Source: Acidimicrobiaceae bacterium
GTDB taxonomy: Bacteria > Actinomycetota > Acidimicrobiia > Acidimicrobiales > RAAP-2
Direction: 5' to 3'
Assembly: GCA_003152015.1 (NCBI GenBank)
Contig: PLZF01000066.1
Location: forward strand, 1 to 60,883
DNA: 60,883 bases
The position numbers were made by a program, and so were the translations under genes. Of the stretch, positions 8,307-17,942 are shown in pieces (within the stretch, counting starts at the first letter, position 1; each line of letters opens with the position of its first letter). The notes beneath the pieces are model-generated. The model was not told the origin of the DNA and did no database searches. It saw only the letters and a program-made list of their open reading frames with translations.

Positions 8307-10677
8307 GGATGCGATCACCAGCAACGGATCGGGTCGACAGCATCTCGTCGCATTTGCGTTACTGCTGATAGCCACCGGTGCGTTTTTCTTCCCCGTTCTC
8401 TTCCAGGGCCAGAGCTTCACCGCCGTCCGAAACAACGAGACGATCGTGCATCCGTGGACCCCGTTGCTCCCGACTCTCGGCCCGGGTCCGGTCCAGAGTG
8501 ACCAGGCAGACCTCAGCTATCCGTGGCAGGCCGACCTTACCCAGGCTGTCCATCAGGGAACCATCCCGTTCTGGAACCCCAACGCCTTCATCGGGGGCTA
8601 CCCCCTCTATACGAATGGCGGCAGTGCTCAACTTTTCCCGCTCCACCTGATCCCAGCCCTTCTTCTCTCACCCACCCAGGCCCACGATGCGCTCTGTTTC
8701 ATCGAGGTGCTGCTGGCTGGCTTCTTCACCTATCTGCTGCTGCGAGAACTCAAGATCGGTATGGCGGGCGCCATGCTGGCCGGTATCGCTTGGATGTTCT
8801 GCACCTTCAACATGGCGTGGCTCGATTTCGAGGTCGTCACGCCGGTCCAATTCCTCCTTCCGCTCGGGCTTCTCCTCGTTCACCGGGCATGGCGAAAATC
8901 GACCTGGACAGCCGCCCTGATGGCCGGCCTTTGCCTGGGAGCCACCATGCTTTCAGGTCATGTGCTGTGGATGGCGATCACCTGCGTGGTCGCCGGCGCC
9001 TACTCGGTTGCATTGGCTGTGCCACCGGCGTGGGCAGCGTGGCACTCCAACGACCGAGACATGTTCCGCCGTGCGGTGGCGATTCCCGCTGTCATCATGG
9101 TCAGCGCAGTCGGCGTGGCCGCAGTGGAATTGCTGCCGTTGATGGCCAATCTTGGCAATTCGCAGCGTCACTCGTTCTCCTTTGCCGATCTCTCCAAGTT
9201 CATACCTGGTGAGGGGGCAAATGCCCTTTCGACGCCGTCCACGCTGGCGCACATCTTCTATCCGATAGCGGACCCCCTGTCTGTTGCCAACATCAACACC
9301 AGCATGATCTTCGCCGGAACCCTGACGGCGATATTCGCCATCGTGGGCATCTTCACTCGACGGCCCGGGTCGGGGTTGGGCAAGTGGATGCTCTTCGTGT
9401 TTGCCCTTGTCGCCGTGGGTAGTTCGTGGACCTGGCTGGCGTATCACTTCATACCTATTTTTCGGGTCTTCTGGCCATATGGCCGACTGTTCCAATGGTC
9501 GACGTTCGGACTGGCCATTCTGGCCGGTATCGGGCTCGATGAATCGATCAAGGCGCTGACCCGCCGTCATGGGAAGATCGACTACCGGAAGGCGACAGTC
9601 ATCGGTCTCGGCTTGGCCGGGCTGACCGCAGCCCAGCTGATCCCCATCGGTCGCAGCCTCAACCCGCCGTTCGCCACCATCAACTCCGCGACCAATTTTC
9701 CGACCACCGGGCTGATCACCGCCATCGATGCCTATCAGAAGCAATCCACCTGGCCGGCTCGGGTTGTTCCGGTGTCGTCCACGTCCGCCCAGCTTGAATC
9801 CGGACTACTCCTCAACCCAGGAAATTACGACCTGTTGTACAACCTCGACCTGGTCTCTGGCTATGACAGTGTGATCCCCGCGAGGACAGTGGTGGTCGCC
9901 AAGTTCATCGAAGGTCAGCCGCTCCAATCACTGACCTCGGATCAGTCGCAAGCGTTCTGGATTCTGCCAAACGACTCGAGCCTCCGCTATGGGGAACTGG
10001 CACGGTTTGGCATCTCGGCCATGGCCACGCTGCCCAAATTCACAGTGCAGGCCGACTGGGGTGGAGCCGCCCGAGAGAACCTTCCCCAGTCCTCGCTCTA
10101 CGCCGGCAGTGACGGGAACCTCATCGGCCTCGATGGAACCTCGGTCGGCCCCCGGGTCGTCACCCAGGTGGCGTTGGCCGACAGTGCCTCATCGGCGTTC
10201 CAGAAGTTCGTTGCCCCCAGCTTCCCGTGGCAACAACAGGTGGTCCTCGAGAGCAGTCAACTGAACTCACTCCCGGCCGCAACGAAGGCAGCGATCGAAG
10301 CAACAGCGTCTGGCCAGCCCGTGACCGCCACCACGTCTTCGATCAAGCCCGGGATCAACTCGCTCAGCATGACTGTACACAGCACCCGGCCCGGGCTGTT
10401 GGTCGTTCCGGAGAATTGGGACCAGGGATGGTCAGCAGAGGTCAATGGTCATGCCGTTCCCCTGCTGGAGGGAAACTATGTACAGCAAGTGGTGCCGGTA
10501 CCCACCGGTACGTCAGACGTTGTCCTTCGCTTTCGGCCGCCCAGCTTCGATTCCGGGGCCACCATCACCGTTGTCTCGTTGTTGGCCATCGGCTTTGTTG
10601 CCATCAAGGGCTACACCCGGCGCCGCTCCCTTTCCGTTGCTCCCCGCGTCCCCACCGTTTCCACGGGTGGAGAATGA
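8296..10677 (+). CDS. YfhO-family polytopic membrane protein
   Basis: About 793 residues with a dozen or more membrane helices in the first two thirds, starting LVAFALLLIATGAFFFPVLF. They include the GT-C-like loop motif after helix 1 (PWQADLTQAVHQGTIPFWNP) and the ANGGSAQLFPLHLIPALLL region, followed by a periplasmic C-terminal domain (PENWDQGWSAEVNGHAVPLLEGNYVQQVVPVP) and a last helix. This is the architecture of YfhO proteins, which glycosylate cell-wall polymers such as lipoteichoic acid in Firmicutes. I chose ATG 8296 over the longer frame because it gives the 11-nt overlap with the methyltransferase stop and starts close to helix 1. The last 165 nt overlap the convergent glycosyltransferase gene. 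Confidence 0.82.
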   Translation: MVGRDAITSNGSGRQHLVAFALLLIATGAFFFPVLFQGQSFTAVRNNETIVHPWTPLLPTLGPGPVQSDQADLSYPWQADLTQAVHQGTIPFWNPNAFIGGYPLYTNGGSAQLFPLHLIPALLLSPTQAHDALCFIEVLLAGFFTYLLLRELKIGMAGAMLAGIAWMFCTFNMAWLDFEVVTPVQFLLPLGLLLVHRAWRKSTWTAALMAGLCLGATMLSGHVLWMAITCVVAGAYSVALAVPPAWAAWHSNDRDMFRRAVAIPAVIMVSAVGVAAVELLPLMANLGNSQRHSFSFADLSKFIPGEGANALSTPSTLAHIFYPIADPLSVANINTSMIFAGTLTAIFAIVGIFTRRPGSGLGKWMLFVFALVAVGSSWTWLAYHFIPIFRVFWPYGRLFQWSTFGLAILAGIGLDESIKALTRRHGKIDYRKATVIGLGLAGLTAAQLIPIGRSLNPPFATINSATNFPTTGLITAIDAYQKQSTWPARVVPVSSTSAQLESGLLLNPGNYDLLYNLDLVSGYDSVIPARTVVVAKFIEGQPLQSLTSDQSQAFWILPNDSSLRYGELARFGISAMATLPKFTVQADWGGAARENLPQSSLYAGSDGNLIGLDGTSVGPRVVTQVALADSASSAFQKFVAPSFPWQQQVVLESSQLNSLPAATKAAIEATASGQPVTATTSSIKPGINSLSMTVHSTRPGLLVVPENWDQGWSAEVNGHAVPLLEGNYVQQVVPVPTGTSDVVLRFRPPSFDSGATITVVSLLAIGFVAIKGYTRRRSLSVAPRVPTVSTGGE

Positions 10678-12234
10678 GTCCGGATTGAGCTGAGTGCTTC
10701 CCGCGAGGCCAGGTTCGGGCCTGTCGACCACGGTCACCACCTCGGAGCTCACCGGCGGTACCAGCTCACAGAGAAACTGATAGGCAAAGAGGGTCGGGAA
10801 CACCTTCAGACCGAGCTTCTCGAACTTCTGGAAGAGGCGCACCACCAAAGGGGGGTGATCGTTCATCCCGGGCCCCAGGGCTTCGGCCGGAAATCCGAGG
10901 GGAGTCTCCAAAGCGAGGTGATATCCGCCAATCCGAAGGAGGCGCCGGAAGCTGCGCCGGTTGTAGAACCGGAGGTGAGTCCTGTCGAGTATGCCCCGCT
11001 GGTCGTAGTCGAAGGTGCCGATGACTGCCCGAAGTCTCGGATACCAATGCCCGACGTTCGGCACACTCACCAGCATGAACCCGTCTGGTTTCATGACGCT
11101 CTTCAGTTCGGAGAGCAGATGCTCGGGAGTGGCCAGGTGTTCCAAGATGTCGGCCGCCACCACCACGTCGTACCCGCCGCCAACCTGGCTCGGAATCCCC
11201 CCTTCGAGGTCGGTTTGGATGAACTGCGACATCCGATCCGCCACTCCGTCGTAGGTGGACTGATCGACACCTACCACCGTGTGTTGAGCTTCCGAGAGTG
11301 CCTCGGCCATCCACCCCGCCGCACATCCGACATCGAGGATGCGGGACGGCGGCTCTTTCGAAAGGCGGGCAATGATGGCCTGGTGTGAGCTGGTCACCGC
11401 GTCCCTCATGGCGTAGTCGGGCCCGACGGAGGCCAGATGCCCCGAGCCGAAGCCCTTCTGCTGTAAGCGCCAAGCGAGCGAGTCAATGACGACGTCCTTG
11501 GCGTACTTCATGCCATTCACATAGGAGACTTCGTCGCCATAGTAGGTGGGAATGGGAACTTCGCCGATGTGTCCTCCGGCGGAGAGAACCTGCAGGAGTA
11601 TCTCGGTGTCAAAGTCGAATGCGTCACTGTTCCCGTCAAAGTCGATGCTCTTGAGAATGTCGACCGCGTAGGCGCGATACCCCGAATGCCATTCGCTGAG
11701 CTCAACACCGGTGACCCAATTCTGAAACGTGGTGAGGATGCGGTTTCCCCAGTATTTATAGAGGGGCATGCCACCGCGGAGAGCTCCGCCCCTGGTCGAC
11801 ATGCGTGAGCCGAGGACTGCTTTTGCCTCACCGCGCTCGATCGGGGCGATGATCTCTTCGATGAGCTCGGGTGCATACTGGCCGTCACCGTGCAACAGCA
11901 CCACGCAGTCGAGATCATTGTCGATGGCCCAGTGGTACCCCGCTTTCTGATTCCCCCCGTATCCGAGGTTCACCGGCTGGCACACGAGGGTGAGTGGCAG
12001 TTTCGGGTGGAGCAGACGCCAGTCGCTAGCCAATTTGTAGGTGGCATCACCTGATCCATCGTCGCTGAGCCACACCCCGGCGCACCGATCCCAGAACGTC
12101 TCGGGAATGCGGTCCAGGACGGCATTGATGGTGCGTTCCGCGTTGTACGCAACCAGAATGATGCCGACCCGGAAATCGGTCCCCGGGTCGCGGCCCGGTG
12201 CCGCCGGTGCCGATTTCTTCCTGGCGATGGTCAT
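10513..12234 (-). CDS. Fusion of a GT2 glycosyltransferase and a SAM methyltransferase
   Basis: The first ~240 residues are a DPM1-like family 2 glycosyltransferase: GIILVAYNAERTI, DDGSGD, NLGYGGNQKAGY, a nucleotide-sugar/metal motif HGDGQY, and SGYRAYAVDILK. After a linker, residues ~290-460 are a class I methyltransferase with ILDVGCAAGWMAEAL (SAM motif), VVGVDQS, and DVVVAADILEHLATPEHLL. The tail is a long, disordered Gly/Asn-rich stretch. ATG 12234 is preferred because the motif-bearing region starts 20 residues later; upstream sequence in the same frame has no family similarity. The tail overlaps the convergent YfhO gene by 165 nt. It probably transfers and methylates a sugar on a polyprenyl-linked surface glycan. 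Confidence 0.85.
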   Translation of the reverse strand: MTIARKKSAPAAPGRDPGTDFRVGIILVAYNAERTINAVLDRIPETFWDRCAGVWLSDDGSGDATYKLASDWRLLHPKLPLTLVCQPVNLGYGGNQKAGYHWAIDNDLDCVVLLHGDGQYAPELIEEIIAPIERGEAKAVLGSRMSTRGGALRGGMPLYKYWGNRILTTFQNWVTGVELSEWHSGYRAYAVDILKSIDFDGNSDAFDFDTEILLQVLSAGGHIGEVPIPTYYGDEVSYVNGMKYAKDVVIDSLAWRLQQKGFGSGHLASVGPDYAMRDAVTSSHQAIIARLSKEPPSRILDVGCAAGWMAEALSEAQHTVVGVDQSTYDGVADRMSQFIQTDLEGGIPSQVGGGYDVVVAADILEHLATPEHLLSELKSVMKPDGFMLVSVPNVGHWYPRLRAVIGTFDYDQRGILDRTHLRFYNRRSFRRLLRIGGYHLALETPLGFPAEALGPGMNDHPPLVVRLFQKFEKLGLKVFPTLFAYQFLCELVPPVSSEVVTVVDRPEPGLAGSTQLNPDSFSTRGNGGDAGSNGKGAAPGVALDGNKADGQQRDNGDGGPGIEAGRPKAKDNV

Positions 12235-12506
12235 ACCGACTCCATGGAAATCACCATTCCGGTGCCGTTGTCCAGTGCCGCGCCGGGTTTGCCACTCCCG
12301 AGTCCGGCTGGCGACGGTACGCCGATCACCTGACGACTTCCCTCGTTCACGAACGGCAAGAGTGCTCCTTCTGCTTCGGGCAAACCGGGACAACTTCCGA
12401 TGGCCCTGGGACTTGTGGAGGAATAGGTGCAGGTCAGAGTGGCGGTGGACCTGCCCTCCCAGCTGGGAGGGACCCCATAAATCTACACTGTTAGCGTTCG
12501 CTCCCT

Positions 12507-13808
12507 GTGGGGACCGCCGTGCGCACAACGTCGAGCGGATCGGTCAGCCCTTCGGGGGAGCCGGACCGGCCGGTTGGGTCGGGACGACCTATCACGACTT
12601 GGTGGCCGCCAGCATGGGTTGCGATGTCCCGAATCGCGATCGGGGTGATCGGGGGTCATTTGGTGGTGGTGCTGTTCCCCGGCGCCATGCAGCACAGCCG
12701 GCTCGGCACCCTGAGCAGTGGCACGTGGTTCGGGGTCTTCGATCGCTGGGATGCCGGCTATTACACGACGATTGCCGCCCATGGCTACCCAAACGCACCT
12801 GCACCTCTGCGGGTCTTCTTTCCGGGTTACCCGCTGGTGGTGCGGGTGGCCCACGACCTCACAGGTGGAGGCCTGGCCTACAGCCAGGCAGGGTGCATCG
12901 TGTCGTGGTCGGCAATGGTGGCCGCCTCCATCCTGCTCTACGGGTTGGTGGACCGCCGGTTCGGGAGCCGGGCCGCCCTTGTCTCGGTGGTGCTGGTCTG
13001 CTGGTTCCCCACTTCGTGCTTTCTGCTCGCCCCCGACAGCGAGGCCCTCTTCATCCTCGAGATCCTCATCGTCGTCACCCTCGTCGAACGGGGCGGTTGG
13101 TGGCCGGCCGCCTTGGTCGGTGGCTTCGCCTCGGCAACATCTCCCGAGGGGGTGCTCTTGGCCATCGTCATCGCCATCGCCGCACTGATCGGGTGCCGGG
13201 GCCTGTGGCGAACGGTGGGTTACGGGTTGGTCAGTGTATGGGGACTGGCGGCATAGCGGTGTTTCTGGGTGTGCGCTTCGGTGATCCGCTGGCCTATGTC
13301 ACCGAGGAAGGGAACTGGCACCGGTTGACCCGGTTCCCCTTCACCGGGATTGTCCACAACATCGGATCCATTCGTCACGTGATGGACGAGCGGGGGCCGG
13401 TCCCCGCCGAGTACCGCTTCGTGAGGACCAACATCGCCTGGGCCTGGATCGTCAACGACGCCATGGTGGTGGTGGCCGTTGCCGCCCTCGTCTATCTGGT
13501 GGTGATCACGGTGCGGGTTCGGAGGGCAGACACCGGGCCGCGAGCCGGAGTGCGGGTTCCCATCCCCTGGATCGTGATCCTGGCCGGGGTGGTAGGGATC
13601 GTGTCGGTGACCTCCATCCGGTTTGCCGGCACCCTCACGTCGACCGAAGGCGATGCCCGGTTGATCAGTGTGGCCTTCCCCCCTCTACCCGGCGCTGTAT
13701 CTGATGACCCGCCGATGGCAGGTTGCGGTTGTCATCCTGATGACCGCCTCGATCGGCGCCGCGCTGTTCGTCCAGGCCATGTTCAACCTCGGGTACTGGG
13801 TGGTCTGA
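12507..13808 (+). pseudogene. PIG-V/GT-C-type mannosyltransferase, two frameshifts
   Basis: Three consecutive reading frames together make one polytopic membrane protein. Frame one (12507-13256) has FDRWDAGYYTTIAAHGYP and FFPGYPLVVR, typical of the PIG-V GT-C family. Frame two resumes at about 13252 (IAVFLGVRFGDPLAYVTEEGNWHR) and runs to about 13680. Frame three (LYPALYLMTRRWQVAVVILM) stops at 13806. The second shift coincides with a run of six C, where one extra base would explain it; the first needs a one-base loss near GGGGACTGGCGGCAT. Either the gene is decayed or the consensus has errors. An intact enzyme would move mannose from polyprenyl-phosphate-mannose to an extracytoplasmic lipid or glycan. 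It is divergent from the GT2 fusion. Confidence 0.75.
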
Positions 13809-13851
13809 GATGCCCCGAGGCACGTCACACGCAGGGGTCGGGCCAGCTCAG

Positions 13852-15105
<1,254 letters not shown>

Positions 15106-15135
15106 ATCGTTGAACCCGGCACCAGGAGACACACA

Positions 15136-15930
15136 GTGAGTGGCACCGAGCATCTGAACTTCGAGATTCAGGGGTCGACCGCTATCGTCACCATGAACCG
15201 ACCGGAGGCGAAGAACGCCTTATCGGGTCCCATGCTGGTGGGCATGGTGGACGCCTGGTACGAGATCGATTCCAATGACGACATCCGATGCGCCATTCTC
15301 ACCGGTGCCGGTGGCACCTTCTGTGCGGGGATGGATCTCAAGTCGATGTCGGGTCCCGGCATGGAGTCGGTCCAGCACCGGATGACCGAAGATCCCGATC
15401 TTCACTGGAAGGCCCTGCTTCGGCACTACTCGCTGAAGAAGCCGCTCATCGCCGCGGTGGAAGGGTGGGCCGTGGCCGGCGGCACCGAGATCCTGCAGGC
15501 CACCGACATCCGGGTGGCCGGTGAAAGCGCCAAGTTCGGTGTCTTCGAGGCTCGTCGGGGCTTGTTCCCGCTCGGCGGTTCGACAGTGCGCCTGCGGCGT
15601 CAGATCCCGTTCACGGTGGCCATGGACCTGTTGCTCACCGCCCGGGAGGTTTCTGCCCAGGAGGCCAAGGAGGTCGGCCTGATCGGCCGGGTGGTACCCG
15701 ATGGGACAGCACTCGACACCGCGTTGGAGATCGCGGAGGTGATCGTGGCCAACGGGCCGCTGGCCGTGGAGGCGATCAAGGCCTCGGTCAAGGCCACCGA
15801 AGGTATTCCCGAGGAAGAGGCGCTTAAAATGGAGCTTGAGTTCGGCTGGCCGATCTTCGCCACCGAGGATGCCAAAGAGGGACAGAAGGCGTTCGCCGAA
15901 AAGCGTCCGGCCAACTTCCAGCGTCGATGA
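15136..15930 (+). CDS. EchA19-like enoyl-CoA hydratase (crotonase family)
   Basis: A 264-residue crotonase-fold protein that hydrates enoyl-CoA thioesters. Motifs: [12 protein letters not shown] at the start, the oxyanion-hole segments CAGMDLK and [13 protein letters not shown], then [18 protein letters not shown], and an [13 protein letters not shown] end. It is most like my memory of mycobacterial EchA19, which acts on a cholesterol side-chain enoyl-CoA (shared [17 protein letters not shown] and the GGS..RL.RQIP stretch). The GTG start has a CAGGAGA ribosome-binding site. The last codons overlap the thioesterase-like gene by 4 nt (ATGA), so all three genes from the thiolase onward are probably co-transcribed. 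Confidence 0.85.
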   Translation: MSGTEHLNFEIQGSTAIVTMNRPEAKNALSGPMLVGMVDAWYEIDSNDDIRCAILTGAGGTFCAGMDLKSMSGPGMESVQHRMTEDPDLHWKALLRHYSLKKPLIAAVEGWAVAGGTEILQATDIRVAGESAKFGVFEARRGLFPLGGSTVRLRRQIPFTVAMDLLLTAREVSAQEAKEVGLIGRVVPDGTALDTALEIAEVIVANGPLAVEAIKASVKATEGIPEEEALKMELEFGWPIFATEDAKEGQKAFAEKRPANFQRR

Positions 15931-16703
15931 GCCTTCTCGATCCCGACCGGGACCCCCGCACCGAAACCGGTAGCCCCCGGCGCCGATTGGCGGCGGCCCT
16001 ACGACAGATGATCACCGCCACGGTGGCCGCTGACCTTGACGACGCCGCCATCAGCGAAGCGGCCGAAGTGGTCGAAGGCCTCCATGCCACACTTTCGGCC
16101 GCCGCCGGCCCGGTGAAGCGACCGAGGGGACAACCCGACATCGCCTCGGCCGCCCAGGAGTTCTTTCCGACCAGTCCGGTGATGGGCCTGGCCAATCCGA
16201 TTGCCCCTCCGGTGGTGGTGAGGGTAGTCGATGGGGCTGACGGCGGGCCCAGGGAGATACGGGCGGTGGCCACCTTCGACTACGCCTACGAGGGCCCTCC
16301 CACCTGTGTCCACGGAGGAGTGATCGCCGAGACCTTCGACGAGGTGCTCGGAGCCGCCAACATGGTGGCCGGCAATCACGGCATGACCGGCACCCTCACC
16401 GTGCGGTACCGGAAGCCGACCCCACTCCGCACCGAACTACGGATCGAGGCGCGCTACTTGGGCCGCGACGGCCGCAAGATCCGATCGTGGGCCGGGATGT
16501 ACCACGGAGACGTCCTCACCGCCGAGGCCGACGGGCTGTTCATCGATGTGGCTCCGGCACAGTTCCTGGCCATCGCCGAGGGAAATATCGACAGTGCCGA
16601 CCCGGTGATGGTGGCGGCCATCCGGGCCGAGGCGGCCCGGGAAGGGGCGGCCTCCGACGTACAGGTGGTCGACCTGACAGGTTCGTTGCCCACCCCAGGC
16701 TGA
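15927..16703 (+). CDS. Hotdog-fold (PaaI-like) acyl-CoA thioesterase
   Basis: The second half of this 258-residue protein is a hotdog domain: a central-helix motif [21 protein letters not shown] and strands [31 protein letters not shown], as in PaaI-type thioesterases. The N-terminal ~100 residues are Ala/Asp-rich and helical, longer than in a minimal thioesterase. The ATG overlaps the hydratase stop by 4 nt, so it is the third gene of the thiolase operon. It would hydrolyse a CoA thioester intermediate or recover free CoA; the substrate cannot be deduced. Confidence 0.78.
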   Translation: MSLLDPDRDPRTETGSPRRRLAAALRQMITATVAADLDDAAISEAAEVVEGLHATLSAAAGPVKRPRGQPDIASAAQEFFPTSPVMGLANPIAPPVVVRVVDGADGGPREIRAVATFDYAYEGPPTCVHGGVIAETFDEVLGAANMVAGNHGMTGTLTVRYRKPTPLRTELRIEARYLGRDGRKIRSWAGMYHGDVLTAEADGLFIDVAPAQFLAIAEGNIDSADPVMVAAIRAEAAREGAASDVQVVDLTGSLPTPG

Positions 16704-16744
16704 CTCATGGGGTGTCACGGCTGATCGGTGGGGTCTCCTCGGCC

Positions 16745-16894
16745 AACTCGGGTGAGCCTCACGCCCTCCTGCGGCTCGACTGCCTCCATCACCCCTTCGC
16801 CCCATTCGTCGTGGGGAACAGCGAAGACGGCGACGTCGCCGATCTTCGGGAAGCCGAGGAGCACGTTTTCGATTTCGGTCGGACAGGATGGCGA
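16745..16894 (-). pseudogene. C-terminal scrap of an acyl-CoA ligase
   Basis: The minus strand reads SCPTEIENVLLGFPKIGDVA followed by VFAVPHDEWGEGVMEAVEP, a clear match to the C-terminal domain of AMP-forming acyl-CoA synthetases (PxEIExxLxxHPxVxDVAVxGxPDxxWGE). The adenylation core and the usual catalytic-lysine end are absent, and the frame stops at 16715. It sits in the gap between the thioesterase-like gene and the SDR, on the opposite strand, so it is a relic of a rearranged ligase gene. Confidence 0.75.
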
Positions 16895-16938
16895 CGCCAG
16901 CGCCCCGCGGCCGGGTGGCGCCGAACCTGGGCAGACGC

Positions 16939-16952
16939 GAGAACATGTTCTA
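16939..16952. promoter_or_regulatory. Second KstR-like palindrome
   Basis: GAGAACATGTTCTA contains the perfect 12-bp palindrome AGAACATGTTCT and matches TnnAACnnGTTnnA at all fixed positions except the first T. It lies 51 nt before the SDR start. Together with the 13852 box it suggests one regulator for both transcription units. Confidence 0.55.
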
Positions 16953-17003
16953 GTCTTTGGGAGACCTACCTGAACCCCACTGGAACCATGAGGAGTAGCA
17001 CGC

Positions 17004-17924
17004 ATGAGCGGATTTCTGAGCGGCAAGGTCGTAGCCATCACCGGTGCCGGCGGTGGGATCGGTCGGGCCGTGGCGCTGGCGGCGGCGGCCGAGGGGGCCA
17101 GGATCGTGGTCGCGGACATCGGTGTGTCCCTCGATGGTGGGGACCCACAGAGCCAGGTGGCCGAGGCGGTGGTGGCCGAAATCGAAGCTGCCGGAGGCGA
17201 GGCCGTGGCCGTGGCCGAGAGCGTCACCACGTTGGCCGGTGGCGAGAAGATCATCGGGGCCGGCGTGGAGAAGTGGGGCCATATCGATGGGGTGGTAGCG
17301 GTGGCCGGCATCCTGCGGGAGCGCATGCTCTTCAACATGGCCGAGGATGAGTGGGATGCGGTGATCGAGACTCACCTGAAGGGGCATTTCACGGTATTTC
17401 GGGCCGCGTCGGCCATCATGCGTAAGCAGGAAGGTGGCGGTTCGTTGGTCGCCTTCACCTCTGGTGCTTTCGCCGGCAGCGTGGCCCAGGCAAACTACGC
17501 GTCGGCCAAGGGTGGCATCGTCTCGCTGGTGCGCTCGGCCGCGGCCGGGCTCCACCGCTACGGCATCACCGCCAATGCGGTGGCCCCGGTGGCCCGCACC
17601 CGGATGTCGGCCAACGTCCCGATGGACCTGGCGGAGATGGGGGACCCCGAGGATGTCGCCCCGTTGGTCGTCTACTTGTTGTCGGACAAGGCCAAGCACG
17701 TGACCGGACAGGTGTACACCTCGGTGGGCCCGAAGATCGCGGTGTGGAACCAACCTCGCGAGGTCCGGGCCGTCTACGCCGAGGGTCGCTGGACCCCCGA
17801 GCAGATCGCCGCCCGACTGGACTCGACGGTTGGGCAGGAGCGCATGCCCCTGCTCGACCAGCTCGAGGCGTACCGCAAGGCGGCCGAGGAGAAGGCCGCG
17901 GCTGAGAAGGGTGCCGCTCGGTAG
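17004..17924 (+). CDS. Short-chain dehydrogenase, MFE-2/17beta-HSD4-like
   Basis: A 306-residue SDR. The cofactor motif TGAGGGIG is near the start, followed by DIGVSLDGG and a EIEAAGGEAVAVAESVTT segment typical of the (3R)-hydroxyacyl-CoA dehydrogenase domain of MFE-2-type proteins, and the catalytic Ser plus YASAK (SGAFAGSVAQANYASAK). The tail is a long charged helix (YRKAAEEKAAAEKGAAR) not needed for the fold. The likely role is oxidation of a 3-hydroxyacyl-CoA, possibly a sterol derivative, given the KstR-like box upstream and the nearby thiolase and hydratase. Substrate assignment is inference. Confidence 0.83.
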   Translation: MSGFLSGKVVAITGAGGGIGRAVALAAAAEGARIVVADIGVSLDGGDPQSQVAEAVVAEIEAAGGEAVAVAESVTTLAGGEKIIGAGVEKWGHIDGVVAVAGILRERMLFNMAEDEWDAVIETHLKGHFTVFRAASAIMRKQEGGGSLVAFTSGAFAGSVAQANYASAKGGIVSLVRSAAAGLHRYGITANAVAPVARTRMSANVPMDLAEMGDPEDVAPLVVYLLSDKAKHVTGQVYTSVGPKIAVWNQPREVRAVYAEGRWTPEQIAARLDSTVGQERMPLLDQLEAYRKAAEEKAAAEKGAAR

Positions 17925-17942
17925 GTTGCCGCTTCCCGGCGG

